From the NCBI GenBank assembly GCA_022771625.1, contig JALFCW010000035.1, forward strand, positions 1 to 34,092: a DNA stretch of 34,092 nt. The letters are read 5' to 3'. Positions 14,046-23,457 of this stretch are shown here, piece by piece (position 1 is the stretch's first letter; every line of letters begins with the position of its first letter). Below the pieces are notes generated by a model. The model was given only the letters and a program-made list of their open reading frames with translations. It was not told the origin of the DNA and searched no databases. A program made the translations under genes and the position numbers. This DNA is from Prevotella sp. GTDB lineage: Bacteria > Bacteroidota > Bacteroidia > Bacteroidales > Bacteroidaceae.

Positions 14046-15971
14046 TTATTTCACCTCCTCGAAATCGGCATCCTGAACATTGTCGGACTGCTGACCACCT
14101 TGAGACTGCTGACCACCCTGAGCGCCGTTGGCAGAGCCCTGATCAGCTCCAGGCTGAGGTCCTCCCTGTGCTCCCTGGTACATCTGGGCAGAGGCTGCCT
14201 GCATGACGTTGTTGAGGTTGGTGGTGGCACTCTCGATGGCAGAGATGTCCTGAGCCTTGTGAGCATCCTTGAGCTGCTGGAGTGCATTCTCGATATTCTG
14301 CTTCTGGTCGGCTGGAATCTTGTCGCCATTGTCCTTCAGGAAGTTCTCGGTGGTAAAGATCATCGAGTCGGCCTGGTTGAGCTTGTCGATACGCTCGCGC
14401 TCAGCCTTGTCGGCAGCGGCATTCTGCTCTGCCTCAGCCTTCATACGGTCGATCTCCTCCTTGCTAAGACCAGATGAAGCCTCGATGCGGATGGCCTGCT
14501 CCTTACCGGTAGCCTTGTCCTTGGCAGATACCTTGAGGATACCGTTGGCGTCGATGTCGAAGGTTACCTCAATCTGAGGAATACCACGACGTGCGGGAGC
14601 GATGCCGGTGAGGTTGAACTGACCGATGCTCTTGTTCTGGGCTGCCATAGGACGCTCACCCTGAAGAACATGGATTGTAACCTCAGTCTGGTTGTCGGCT
14701 GCTGTAGAGAACACCTCGCTCTTCTTGCAGGGGATAGTGGTGTTGGCCTCGATGAGCTTGGTCATCACGCCACCCATAGTCTCGATACCGAGGGTAAGCG
14801 GGGTTACGTCGAGCAATACGATGTCGCCTACACCGCCTTCCTTGTTGAGAATGGCACCCTGGATAGATGCACCTACTGCCACTACCTCGTCGGGGTTGAC
14901 ACCCTTAGAAGGCTCCTTGCCGAAGTAGTTCTTTACGAGAGTCTGAACGGCAGGAATACGGCTTGAACCACCCACGAGGATTACCTCGTCAATGTCGGAT
15001 GTATTGAGCTTGGCATCGCGCATAGCATTCTGGCAGGGTACGAGACATGCCTGGATGAGATTGTGAGCGAGCTGCTCGAATTTTGCGCGAGTGAGAGTCT
15101 TAACCAAGTGCTTGGGCACACCGCCTACAGGCATGATATAAGGCAAGTTGATCTCGGTAGAGGTAGAGCTTGACAACTCAATCTTAGCCTTCTCGGCAGC
15201 CTCCTTCAAGCGCTGCATAGCCATCGGGTCGCCAGTGAGGTCGGCACCCTCGTCGTTCTTGAATTCCTGTACGAGCCAGTCGATGATTACCTGGTCGAAG
15301 TCGTCACCGCCGAGGTGGGTGTCACCATTGGTGGAGAGCACCTCGAACACACCGCCACCAAACTCGAGGATAGAGATATCGAATGTACCACCACCGAGGT
15401 CGAACACTGCAATCTTCATATCCTTATTGGCCTTATCCACACCATAAGCGAGAGCGGCTGCTGTAGGCTCGTTGACGATACGGCGTACATTGAGTCCGGC
15501 AATCTGGCCTGCCTCCTTAGTGGCCTGACGCTGAGAGTCGGAGAAGTAGGCAGGAACGGTGATCACGGCATCTGTAACCTCCTGTCCGAGATAGTCCTCG
15601 GCAGTCTTCTTCATCTTCTGGAGAACCATTGCAGAGATTTCCTGCGGAGTGTATTTGCGACCGTCGATGTCAACACGTGGATAACCACCCTCGTTGACTA
15701 CAGAGAACGGTACGCGGTTGACCTCCTTCTCCACCTGTTGCCAATTCTCACCCATGAAGCGCTTGATGCTATAAACGGTGTTCTTAGGATTGGTGATAGC
15801 CTGACGCTTAGCCGGGTCGCCAATCTTACGCTCGCCGCCTTCAACAAAACCAACTACAGAAGGAGTAGTACGCTTGCCTTCGCTGTTGGCGATTACAACT
15901 GGTTCGTTGCCCTCAAATACAGCAACGCATGAATTAGTTGTTCCTAAATCGATTCCAATAATCTTTCCCAT
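14046..15971 (-). CDS. dnaK: Molecular chaperone DnaK (Hsp70)
   Basis: A full-length, 641-residue Hsp70. The nucleotide-binding domain begins [20 protein letters not shown] and contains the family phosphate-binding motifs ([26 protein letters not shown]). The interdomain linker region [14 protein letters not shown] leads to the substrate-binding domain. The C-terminal tail is glycine- and glutamine-rich and ends DADFEEVK, as in Bacteroidetes DnaK. With DnaJ and GrpE, absent from the window, it folds and protects cytoplasmic proteins. It stands alone, with a terminator downstream and a sigma-54-like promoter candidate about 80 bases upstream. Confidence 0.98.
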   Translation of the reverse strand: MGKIIGIDLGTTNSCVAVFEGNEPVVIANSEGKRTTPSVVGFVEGGERKIGDPAKRQAITNPKNTVYSIKRFMGENWQQVEKEVNRVPFSVVNEGGYPRVDIDGRKYTPQEISAMVLQKMKKTAEDYLGQEVTDAVITVPAYFSDSQRQATKEAGQIAGLNVRRIVNEPTAAALAYGVDKANKDMKIAVFDLGGGTFDISILEFGGGVFEVLSTNGDTHLGGDDFDQVIIDWLVQEFKNDEGADLTGDPMAMQRLKEAAEKAKIELSSSTSTEINLPYIMPVGGVPKHLVKTLTRAKFEQLAHNLIQACLVPCQNAMRDAKLNTSDIDEVILVGGSSRIPAVQTLVKNYFGKEPSKGVNPDEVVAVGASIQGAILNKEGGVGDIVLLDVTPLTLGIETMGGVMTKLIEANTTIPCKKSEVFSTAADNQTEVTIHVLQGERPMAAQNKSIGQFNLTGIAPARRGIPQIEVTFDIDANGILKVSAKDKATGKEQAIRIEASSGLSKEEIDRMKAEAEQNAAADKAERERIDKLNQADSMIFTTENFLKDNGDKIPADQKQNIENALQQLKDAHKAQDISAIESATTNLNNVMQAASAQMYQGAQGGPQPGADQGSANGAQGGQQSQGGQQSDNVQDADFEEVK

Positions 15972-16051
15972 AATTAATCTATTTTTTTATTTTGTTATTA
16001 TACATATTTATATTAGGAGTCTATCTATGGCTCCGTTGTCACTTAAAGTCG

Positions 16052-16067
16052 TGCAAAGCATGTGCCA
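16052..16067 (-). promoter_or_regulatory. Sigma-54-like promoter candidate upstream of dnaK
   Basis: On the minus strand TGGCACATGCTTTGCA matches the -24/-12 consensus TGGCACGnnnnTTGCA at every fixed position but one. It would start transcription near 16,040 and give a leader of about 70 bases for dnaK. An extra GTGCCAA-type half-site lies just upstream. No clear -7 TAnnTTTG box was found for dnaK. Confidence 0.45.
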
Positions 16068-16090
16068 AGCGTGTGCCAAAACCCGAAAAA

Positions 16091-16105
16091 CTGACAATTT
16101 GGCAG
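16091..16105. promoter_or_regulatory. Near-palindromic operator candidate in the dnaK divergent region
   Basis: CTGACAATTTGGCAG matches its own reverse complement at 12 of 15 positions. A similar TGTCA/TGGCA pair follows at 16111-16125. It lies between dnaK and the divergent secreted-protein gene and could bind a stress regulator; none is identified. Confidence 0.35.
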
Positions 16106-16132
16106 ATTTATGTCATTTTTTTGGCAATTTTC

Positions 16133-16163
16133 TTTGTCGTTTCTTTTTTTTTATTTAATTTCG
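16133..16163 (+). promoter_or_regulatory. Promoter of the secreted protein gene (and possibly recA)
   Basis: The -33 TTTG (16133-16136) and a -7 box TAATTTCG (16156-16163, one mismatch) are 19 bases apart, about 45 bases before the ATG at 16208. Confidence 0.5.
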
Positions 16164-16207
16164 CAACGTGAAACAACTAATTAGATTATATAACCTCTTA
16201 TAAGAGT

Positions 16208-17509
16208 ATGGAAATGAAGAAAGTAGCAACAATGACATTCGCCCTAATGATGGCAATGTCGGGAATGGCACAGGATTCATATATCGTGAAGACCAAGAGT
16301 GCCAAGAAATCTGCCCCCGAAAAGAAGGCAGAGACCAACACAAGTGGAGAAACTGAGGAAGAAGAGGCTACTGCCACCGATTTCATCAGTCAGAATTTTA
16401 AGTATCAAAGTCTGTGCAACTGGAAGGAGGGTATGAAGTTTATGGTGATACCTGAAAAGTATGACCTCGTGGTGAATACCTTCTGCGATGCGTCAACCGG
16501 CAAGGAGGTGAGCAGCGGCAAACTGATGCATAAGATTATGATATACAAGAACCACACCGAGACGCCCGAGGGATTCGCCCGCATCAACTTTACATGCCAG
16601 GACGACGGTAAGGCCTACTATTACCAGGTGCCTCGCGGTTCATTCGATGACTATTGTTACAACAAGATGGGTGTGCCCACGTTGGCCTACCTGGGCGATG
16701 TGGATATTGCACGCTCGCTGCTCATGGGAAAAACGCTTTACACACGCACTACACTCTTCCGCGAGGATACCGATTATCACGGCGATGGATATGCTGAGGT
16801 GAAGGTGCCTGCCAACGAGGAAGTGAAGGTGGTGGCTGTTGGAGTGGGAACAAGAAAATTCCCCGTGAAGATTATCGTGGCCGACAAGAATGGCAAGGAG
16901 TTCTATCAGAATGTGGCGATGAGCAAGACCAACAGTGGCATGCGCGACGACGAATTCATCATGGACAACAAGAAATTCACTTTCTACGGTTCGTTTGAAC
17001 TGGCCGACGAGAATATCGCGACTTCCAAGGAGTATGCCTCGTATATCGGACAGACTTACTACACCCGCTATCGCACTACCATGACAAATGAGCAGGGCAA
17101 GAAGGTGACAGTGATGCGCCTATCGACATTCACCATCAAGGCGATTCAGGCAAAGAATGGTACGATATACAGACAACTCACGCTCAAGAGTCTGAAGACT
17201 GGAGAGGTGTTCTACAAGGATGTGTGCTTCGAGCATGATGACAATGTGGCTGGTGACATCGACGGACATCGCGAGGACTACTTCAACTACCTCTTTATAA
17301 AGGGAACTGCTGACATGAAGGGATTCCCGCCCAACCATGTGACTGCCATACAGCAGGGACGCGTCATCAAGGGTATGAACAAGCAGGCAGTGAAGATGGC
17401 AAAGGGTTCGCCCGACCGCGTGGCCAAGGATCGCAACGGACGTGAGGACTGGATTTATGCCAGCGAGGGTGTCATCGTGAAGTTTGACAAGAATGGAAAG
17501 GTGATGTAA
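16208..17509 (+). CDS. Secreted or periplasmic protein of unknown function
   Basis: A 433-residue protein with a signal peptide (residues 1 to about 21, ending SGMAQ). A charged low-complexity stretch follows (about 26 to 57, KSAKKSAPEKKAE then GETEEEEATAT), then a long, probably beta-rich region with no family I recognise. The C-terminus (AKGSPDRVAKDRNGREDWIY, then VIVKFDKNGKVM) resembles the short tail motif of BamE/SmpA-like lipoprotein domains, but no lipobox cysteine is present. It diverges from dnaK and precedes recA by 43 bases with no obvious terminator, so the two may be cotranscribed. Either of the first two methionines could be the start. Function unknown. Confidence 0.75.
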   Translation: MEMKKVATMTFALMMAMSGMAQDSYIVKTKSAKKSAPEKKAETNTSGETEEEEATATDFISQNFKYQSLCNWKEGMKFMVIPEKYDLVVNTFCDASTGKEVSSGKLMHKIMIYKNHTETPEGFARINFTCQDDGKAYYYQVPRGSFDDYCYNKMGVPTLAYLGDVDIARSLLMGKTLYTRTTLFREDTDYHGDGYAEVKVPANEEVKVVAVGVGTRKFPVKIIVADKNGKEFYQNVAMSKTNSGMRDDEFIMDNKKFTFYGSFELADENIATSKEYASYIGQTYYTRYRTTMTNEQGKKVTVMRLSTFTIKAIQAKNGTIYRQLTLKSLKTGEVFYKDVCFEHDDNVAGDIDGHREDYFNYLFIKGTADMKGFPPNHVTAIQQGRVIKGMNKQAVKMAKGSPDRVAKDRNGREDWIYASEGVIVKFDKNGKVM

Positions 17510-17512
17510 GAA

Positions 17513-17544
17513 GATTGAAAAATTGAAAGATTGAAAAATTGAAT
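17513..17544. repeat. 16-bp tandem repeat before recA
   Basis: Two adjacent copies of GATTGAAAAATTGAA plus one base (17513-17528 and 17529-17544) differ only at the last base. They fill most of the 43-base gap before the recA start. Confidence 0.7.
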
Positions 17545-17552
17545 AATATATT

Positions 17553-18572
17553 ATGGCAAAAAAAGAAGAAGATATATTTAATGAAAGGGAGAGCAAATTG
17601 AAGGCTCTCCAAGCTGCCATGTCGAAAATTGAAAAAGACTATGGCAAGGGATCTATAATGAAATTGGGTGACGAGAAAATTGAACAGGTGGAGGTGATAC
17701 CTACTGGTAGCATCTCACTCAATGTGGCGCTCGGTGTGGGTGGATATCCCAAGGGACGAATTATTGAGATCTATGGTCCGGAGTCGTCGGGTAAGACTAC
17801 ACTTGCCATTCATGCCATTGCAGAGGCCCAGAAGGCGGGCGGCATTGCTGCATTTATTGATGCGGAGCATGCCTTCGACCGATTCTATGCTGCTGCACTT
17901 GGTGTGGATATCGACAACTTGATAATATCACAACCTGACAATGGTGAACAGGCCCTGGAGATTGCCGACCAGCTCATCCGCTCGGCTGCGGTGGATATTG
18001 TGGTGGTTGACTCTGTGGCCGCACTTACTCCGAAAAAGGAGATCGAGGGCGACATGGGCGACAATGTTGTGGGACTGCAGGCACGACTGATGAGTCAGGC
18101 GCTGCGCAAACTGACCAGTACCATCAGCAAGACAAATACCACATGTATCTTCATCAACCAGCTGAGAGAGAAAATCGGCGTGATGTTCGGTAATCCCGAG
18201 ACAACCACCGGAGGTAATGCATTGAAATTCTACTCCAGCGTGCGCCTTGATATCCGTCGCGTGACAGCCATTAAGGATGGTGATAACGTGATTGGCAACC
18301 AGGTGAGGGTGAAGATTGTTAAGAACAAGGTGGCACCACCATTCCGCAAGGCGGAATTTGAGATTACCTTTGGAGAGGGTATATCAAGAGTGGGCGAAAT
18401 CGTTGACTTGGGTGTGGAATACGGTATTATACAGAAGAGCGGTAGTTGGTTCTCGTATAACGATACCCGCCTAGCTCAAGGACGAGACGCTACTAAACAG
18501 GTAATCAAAGACAATCCGGAATTGGCCGAGGAATTGGAGGCCAAGATTATGGAGGCCATAAAAGAGAATTAA
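17553..18572 (+). CDS. recA: Recombinase A
   Basis: A 339-residue, full-length RecA. Walker A is GPESSGKT at residues 75 to 82, VVVDSVAAL forms the Walker B strand, and [20 protein letters not shown] covers motif 3 and loop L2. The C-terminal domain ends [14 protein letters not shown]. It forms ATP-dependent filaments on single-stranded DNA for strand exchange and repair. The start follows the 16-bp repeats; ATG at 17553 gives the usual MAKKEED-type beginning. The downstream palindromic repeat (18584-18698) contains a strong stem and T-run serving as terminator. Confidence 0.98.
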   Translation: MAKKEEDIFNERESKLKALQAAMSKIEKDYGKGSIMKLGDEKIEQVEVIPTGSISLNVALGVGGYPKGRIIEIYGPESSGKTTLAIHAIAEAQKAGGIAAFIDAEHAFDRFYAAALGVDIDNLIISQPDNGEQALEIADQLIRSAAVDIVVVDSVAALTPKKEIEGDMGDNVVGLQARLMSQALRKLTSTISKTNTTCIFINQLREKIGVMFGNPETTTGGNALKFYSSVRLDIRRVTAIKDGDNVIGNQVRVKIVKNKVAPPFRKAEFEITFGEGISRVGEIVDLGVEYGIIQKSGSWFSYNDTRLAQGRDATKQVIKDNPELAEELEAKIMEAIKEN

Positions 18573-18583
18573 GGAATCTGATC

Positions 18584-18698
18584 TATCCACAGATTTCCTC
18601 AGAGGATATTTTTAATTGGATTATCACAGATTTTGGCTGGGCAGCCATAATATCTGTGATAATCCTTTTTTTAATCAATTCGTGGAAATCTGTGGATA
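18584..18698 (+). repeat. Palindromic dispersed repeat, copy 1 (recA terminator)
   Basis: Nested inverted repeats. The outer arms are TATCCACAGATTTCC (18584-18598) and its exact complement (18684-18698). The inner arms are GGATTATCACAGAT (18618-18631) and its complement (18652-18665), with an innermost GGCTG/CAGCC stem and TTTTTTT at 18666-18672. A second copy is at 28641-28755. The T-run faces the end of recA. Confidence 0.85.
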
Positions 18699-18703
18699 AA
18701 GAC

Positions 18704-19942
18704 TTAGAGCTCTATGTCTTCATCGTGGATTTCATGCCAGGGCAGGCCCTGCTTGTTGAGCTGCTCCATGAATGGATCGGGATCAAACTCCTCTACGTTG
18801 TGAACACCAGAAGTGTTCCATAATCCTTTGAAGAACATCATCGCACCAATCATTGCGGGCACACCAGTGGTGTAGCTCACACCCTGCATACCTGTCTCCT
18901 GATAGGCATCCTGATGCTTGCAGTTATTATATATATAATAGGTGTGCTCCTTGCCGTCCTTCAATCCACGGATGCGGCAACCAATACTTGTTTCACCGTC
19001 GTAGTTCTCACCCAAATCCTGGGGATTAGGCAGTACGGCCTTGAGGAACTGCAAGGGAACAATCTTCACCTTAACCTTCTCGGAAGGATTGTCGGCGAGG
19101 GGAGCCTCGTAGGTGATCTCATCGATGCGTGACATTCCGAGGTTCTGAATGCAATCGAGATATGTGAGATACTGCTGACCGAAAGTCATCCAGAAGCGTG
19201 CGCGCTTGATGGTGGGATAGTTGATGACAAGACTCTCTATCTCCTCGTGGTGGAGCAGGTAGCTTTCACGAGGACCGATGTTGGGGTAGGTGAGAGGCTG
19301 ATGGAACTCGAGCGGTTCGGTTTCTACCCACTTGCCATCCTGCCAATAAAGTCCCTTTTGGGTAATCTCGCGGATATTGATTTCGGGGTTGAAGTTGGTG
19401 GCAAATGCCTTGTGGTGATTGCCTGCATTGCAATCCACGATGTCGAGATACTGTATCTCGTCGAAATGGTGCTTGGCAGCATAGGCTGTGAAGATGCTCG
19501 TCACGCCGGGGTCGAATCCGCAACCGAGTATGGCGCACAGACCGGCTTTCTCGAATCGCTCACGATAAGCCCACTGCCATGAGTACTCAAAGTGAGCCTC
19601 GTCCTTGGGTTCGTAGTTGGCAGTGTCGAGATAGTTGCAGCCACAAGCCAGACATGCATCCATGATGGTGAGATCCTGATAGGGCAGGGCGAGATTAACC
19701 ACCAGTTCGGGTTTGAAATCATTAAACAGTGCCTTCAGCTGCTCCACGTCATCAGCGTCCACTTGGGCAGTCTTGATGTCCATGTTGTGTCCGGCCTTAT
19801 GTATGGCATCAACAATCTGATCGCATTTTTCCTTTCGTCGGCTGGCGATCATAAACTCAGTAAACACATCGGCATTCTGTGCAATCTTGAATGCCGCAAC
19901 GGTGGCTACACCACCGGCTCCAATCATAAGTATTCTTCCCAT
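18704..19942 (-). CDS. Carboxynorspermidine dehydrogenase-like (saccharopine dehydrogenase family)
   Basis: A 412-residue protein with an N-terminal Rossmann NAD(P)-binding motif (MGRILMIGAGGVATVAAFKI, GAGGVA at 8 to 13). It is of the length and sequence type of Lys1/carboxy(nor)spermidine synthases (LGCGFDPGVTSIFTAYAAKH, NLALPYQDLTIMDACLACGC). In Bacteroidetes these condense aspartate semialdehyde with a diamine to make carboxyspermidine, which a decarboxylase outside the window converts to spermidine. The gene lies 27 bases after the conserved protein gene at 19970-20563 and probably shares its promoter. A lysine-pathway saccharopine dehydrogenase is less likely. Confidence 0.85.
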   Translation of the reverse strand: MGRILMIGAGGVATVAAFKIAQNADVFTEFMIASRRKEKCDQIVDAIHKAGHNMDIKTAQVDADDVEQLKALFNDFKPELVVNLALPYQDLTIMDACLACGCNYLDTANYEPKDEAHFEYSWQWAYRERFEKAGLCAILGCGFDPGVTSIFTAYAAKHHFDEIQYLDIVDCNAGNHHKAFATNFNPEINIREITQKGLYWQDGKWVETEPLEFHQPLTYPNIGPRESYLLHHEEIESLVINYPTIKRARFWMTFGQQYLTYLDCIQNLGMSRIDEITYEAPLADNPSEKVKVKIVPLQFLKAVLPNPQDLGENYDGETSIGCRIRGLKDGKEHTYYIYNNCKHQDAYQETGMQGVSYTTGVPAMIGAMMFFKGLWNTSGVHNVEEFDPDPFMEQLNKQGLPWHEIHDEDIEL

Positions 19943-19969
19943 TTTTTTTATATTTTAATTCTAAATTTT

Positions 19970-20563
19970 TTAATTCGTGCAGCTACTTATTTCCTCTGCC
20001 CTTATGCCTAAGGCGTTTAAAAGTGAATAGCCGAGGATTTCCTGTCGGAAATTGCCGCCTGGCATAGGTTGCATGGCAAAGACAGTGACACGCTTCTCGT
20101 CGTCAATGTCCTTTAGGGCGCGGCGCACCCCGTCGTAATAGGTTTCGGCATTGGGGATGACCATCACACGCTTCACCTCCGGTTGGGAGCACACATGCAT
20201 TAAGGAGTCGCAGAAGAGGTGTTCCTTGTCCACCATTTCCTGCTCGACGGCTATTGCCGAGATACAAAACTCGCCGAGATGGTCCTTGAAGGCCTTGCCA
20301 TCGAGGTCGTCAGTGAGAGACGATGGACTAAAGTTGTCTAACGTCGATGTGGTGCCCTCGTGAACGAGAATCACCTGCACTTCGTTGTCACCCTCGCGTA
20401 TGCCGCCGTCGAGAGCAATACAATCTATCCATCTTGCCATGTCGGCAGGTGGGATGCGGCGTCCGAGCATGCGCTCAAAATTGACACTGAGGTCGAATGC
20501 CACCTTGTCAATATAGTCGGCATCAGCCAAAATGACATTGGGACTTAGTTTGCTGTTTTCCAT
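19970..20563 (-). CDS. Conserved Bacteroidales protein of unknown function (possibly DUF6621)
   Basis: A 197-residue soluble protein beginning MENSKLSPNVILADADYIDK. It has no signal peptide or membrane segment. Conserved-looking blocks are NFERMLGRRIPPADMARWID, CIALDGG and the C-terminal MQPMPGGNFRQEILGYSLLN. I recall this as a Bacteroidales family close to DUF6621, without certainty. It has its own strong promoter and probably forms an operon with the downstream polyamine dehydrogenase gene (27-base gap), which hints at a link to that pathway or to housekeeping. The catalytic role is unknown. Confidence 0.75.
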   Translation of the reverse strand: MENSKLSPNVILADADYIDKVAFDLSVNFERMLGRRIPPADMARWIDCIALDGGIREGDNEVQVILVHEGTTSTLDNFSPSSLTDDLDGKAFKDHLGEFCISAIAVEQEMVDKEHLFCDSLMHVCSQPEVKRVMVIPNAETYYDGVRRALKDIDDEKRVTVFAMQPMPGGNFRQEILGYSLLNALGIRAEEISSCTN

Positions 20564-20582
20564 TGTTGTCGTTTTTTAAGTG

Positions 20583-20614
20583 CAAATATACAATAATTTG
20601 TCAAAACAGCCAAA
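20583..20614 (-). promoter_or_regulatory. Promoter of the 19970-20563 gene
   Basis: On the minus strand the -7 box TATATTTG (20583-20590) and the -33 TTTG (20611-20614) are exactly 20 bases apart. Transcription would start about 13 bases before the ATG. Confidence 0.75.
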
Positions 20615-20659
20615 TACTGTAACGAAATTTTAATGGAAATAGCCAAATAATTCATTTTT

Positions 20660-23425
20660 TTACATAAATATTTCACAAGGGACCCATATCCAGAACGTGG
20701 AACCCTTGCCTTCTTGCGACTCCACGCCAATTTTTCCATTGCATTTATTTACGATGGCCTTGCAAATACTCAATCCGATACCGGCTCCCTGGATGTATTC
20801 GTTAACCTTGAAGAAACGCTCGAAGATTTTCTCCAATTTGTCTTTTGGAATACCGCTACCGGTGTCTTCGCAATAGATGCGAAGGCCATTGTCCTTAACG
20901 ATGTATCCCAACTTGATATGCCCCTCGTGGGTGTATTTCACCGAGTTGGTGAGGAAGTTGGTGATTACCTGGCTTATGCGCCCCTTGTCGATATTAACCA
21001 TGAGTGAGGAGTAGGGATTTTCGGTAATGAATTTCACCGACGGTTCGCTCACTCGTTGCTCAAGCGACTTGCAAAGCAGGGTGAACTCTTGGGCAAAATC
21101 GCATTTCTCGGGATTGATGGTCATGCCGTTGGAGTCAAGTTCCGACAATACAAGTATGTCGTTGATTATCTGCAACAGGTTGTTGCAGTTGTTGTGGATA
21201 ATCTTTAGCAGTTCGGCTTTTTCCTCTGGCGACTCAATGCTATGCAGGATGTCGCAGAATCCCACGATGGCATTAAGTGGTGTGCGTATCTCGTGACTCA
21301 TGTTTGCAAGGAAAGTACTCTTCAGACGGCTTGAGTCGTTGGCACGCTCCTTTTCCTTCTGCATCTTCAATTGGGTCTCCATCAGGTTGTTGATATTGTG
21401 TATCAATCCGAAGCTGCCGATTATGTTGCCATGGTCGTCATGCTCGGGAATACTGTTGATGGTGTACCACATCTTTGTTCTGCTTTGCTTGTCATAAATA
21501 AGCAATGTTGAATTATGTGATTTACCCCCATTGGTTCTTGGGTCGATGAGTTTCAGGGCTTCATCTCTCTTGGATTCTTCAATACCATCAAGGAACTCGG
21601 CAAAGGTGTATTTCATGTCGAAGGTGTGAAGGTCGCGATAGAGACGGATGGTCTCGTTTTGTATGCTCGACTTCCACACTCTCATCATGCTGCCCTTAAG
21701 CAGATAGCGCAGCTCGTTCTCATATTGCATCATCTGTTCGCTCACCATCCTTACCTTCTCGTCGTTAAGGCGGCTCTGGCGGTACATCTCCCGCTCGTCG
21801 CTCTTATCTCGTGCTGTAATCATGCGATAGATGATATTGCCGTTATCGTCCTTGATATGTCGCATACGTATTTCCACGAAGTTGGGCATTCCATCGTTGG
21901 TGGTGTCGGAATAAGTGCAGAAAAACAGGTTTTCCTTTGTAGTGCGGTCGATGATTCCCGCAAATGCGGGGAAGTCGTAAATCGAGGTGTAGGCAAAGAT
22001 GTCGGTGTTGTGGTTTACGTTTTTGAATATATCACGCATCACCTGGTTGGCCTCGATAAACTGTCCATCGCTGTCATAGAGAGCCAGGCCCACAATAGGC
22101 ATATCAAATATATGTTTGTATATCTCCGATGTTTCGTGGTCGATTTTGTCCTGGCGGGTCTCTTCGGTGATATCGTTAATGGTAGTGATCTGTTTAACCA
22201 CATTATCATAATTATCCAATTCCGGAAGGATATTGGCATATAGCGTGCGCCAGTTGGGTGAGTCATCGGTTCCTGCATTATATCTGAATGTACATTCAGC
22301 ACCCTCCTCTTCCCTGTTTATCAATTTTCTGAATTTCTCATTCAAAATACCCATGTCGTCGGGATGAATCCTGGAGGTGACGTCTTCAATACAGGTTCCG
22401 CTCTCGCCAACAAAGTTTCCATAAAGATTGGTTATCCAGCGCTTGTTGATGTCGTTTTCGAGCACATCCATATTAGCCGTCTCAAGTGCCTTTTTCAATA
22501 TGTTGTTGGTCTCGATGGTTGACTGCATTCCAGCCTTGATACGCCTTGTCACATATCTGTTGACCAGAATGATGATTATTATCATTAACAGCAGGCCGAA
22601 TGTGGCGAAGAGCATGTATGTAATATTGTTGTTCTTGACAGTTGTGGCCGACAATGACTGGAAGAACATCTTTTCCAGTTGACCGCCTACATGCATTTCT
22701 CCAAGTCGCTCGTCGATAAGATTAATAAGCATCTTGTCGCGGCTGCAAAACCTGATAGCGCCGTCAGGAATGTCGATTTCAGAAAGTTCAACATTTGAGA
22801 TATTGAATTTCTTCATTACGGTATTCATCGTGATTTCTCCGCAAATCATATACTGGTAGTCGCCTGTAGCTATACCCAGCAATCCTTGTTTCACAGTGCG
22901 GTACATCATCTGTTCCGGGCGAATCAGGTGATTGGCCAATACGTATTCCGTGCTGTAGTTGCCTTCCTTGAATATGACGATGTCGTTTTGCTTCAAGTCG
23001 CTTAGTTTCTTTATCGGTGTCTTGCCTTTGGGATAGGCTATCATTACCTTGTAGGAAGCAACCTCGTTTTTGGTGTAATATACTCCGGGGATAGGGTTGA
23101 TGGGTATTCGGGCAATAAGGTCGGCATCGTTTGAGTTGAAGAGAGAGTTCATCTCGGTGCGCGTGGCTATATTCATGTTATACGGTATGTTATACTCGTC
23201 CAACACTTTTTGTAGAACTTTGACGTCCAATCCTTCAATTTTACCAGTTTCGTCGCGGTATTCAAAGGGGTAGAACTCATTGTCGCACACTATGCGCAGT
23301 GGCGACTCTTTGCTGTATCGTCCTAAGGCGTTTTCTCCCACAGCCATTGTGGCGCTAACCCAGGCAATGGTTATAAACAATGTGGTGAAAAGTCTCTTGG
23401 TGGTATGTCGTAGTCCTTTATTCAT
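20660..23425 (-). CDS. Sensor histidine kinase with periplasmic solute-binding-like domain
   Basis: A 921-residue membrane sensor kinase. Signal or first membrane segment: about residues 10 to 30. Periplasmic SBP_bac_3-like domain: about 40 to 255 (LRIVCDNEFYPFEYRDETGK). Second membrane helix: about 265 to 287. At least two PAS-like regions: about 305 to 640 (IFDMPIVGLALYDSDGQFIE). HisKA: MSHEIRTPLNAIVGF with H711. The ATPase domain is complete: N-box VITNFLTNSVKYTHEG, EDTGSGIPKDKLEKIFERFF and GAGIGLSICKAIV. There is no receiver or DNA-binding domain, so it must signal to a separate regulator. It is 32 bases downstream of a paralogue and probably in its operon. The periplasmic ligand, perhaps an amino acid or similar small molecule, is unknown. 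Confidence 0.9.
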   Translation of the reverse strand: MNKGLRHTTKRLFTTLFITIAWVSATMAVGENALGRYSKESPLRIVCDNEFYPFEYRDETGKIEGLDVKVLQKVLDEYNIPYNMNIATRTEMNSLFNSNDADLIARIPINPIPGVYYTKNEVASYKVMIAYPKGKTPIKKLSDLKQNDIVIFKEGNYSTEYVLANHLIRPEQMMYRTVKQGLLGIATGDYQYMICGEITMNTVMKKFNISNVELSEIDIPDGAIRFCSRDKMLINLIDERLGEMHVGGQLEKMFFQSLSATTVKNNNITYMLFATFGLLLMIIIIILVNRYVTRRIKAGMQSTIETNNILKKALETANMDVLENDINKRWITNLYGNFVGESGTCIEDVTSRIHPDDMGILNEKFRKLINREEEGAECTFRYNAGTDDSPNWRTLYANILPELDNYDNVVKQITTINDITEETRQDKIDHETSEIYKHIFDMPIVGLALYDSDGQFIEANQVMRDIFKNVNHNTDIFAYTSIYDFPAFAGIIDRTTKENLFFCTYSDTTNDGMPNFVEIRMRHIKDDNGNIIYRMITARDKSDEREMYRQSRLNDEKVRMVSEQMMQYENELRYLLKGSMMRVWKSSIQNETIRLYRDLHTFDMKYTFAEFLDGIEESKRDEALKLIDPRTNGGKSHNSTLLIYDKQSRTKMWYTINSIPEHDDHGNIIGSFGLIHNINNLMETQLKMQKEKERANDSSRLKSTFLANMSHEIRTPLNAIVGFCDILHSIESPEEKAELLKIIHNNCNNLLQIINDILVLSELDSNGMTINPEKCDFAQEFTLLCKSLEQRVSEPSVKFITENPYSSLMVNIDKGRISQVITNFLTNSVKYTHEGHIKLGYIVKDNGLRIYCEDTGSGIPKDKLEKIFERFFKVNEYIQGAGIGLSICKAIVNKCNGKIGVESQEGKGSTFWIWVPCEIFM

Positions 23426-23457
23426 TTTTTATCTGTATAAAAGGGGAAATATTATTG

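Noticed and set aside
15315..15932. Long rightward open frame (205 codons) antisense to dnaK
   Set aside because: It is the shadow of the strongly biased codon use of dnaK; no family resemblance.
16061..16079. Tandem TGTGCCAA motifs as a separate repeat family
   Set aside because: Only two copies, one of which is part of the sigma-54-like element.
21626..22243. 205-codon rightward frame antisense to the sensor kinase
   Set aside because: It is a mirror of the kinase coding sequence, with no start signals or domain.
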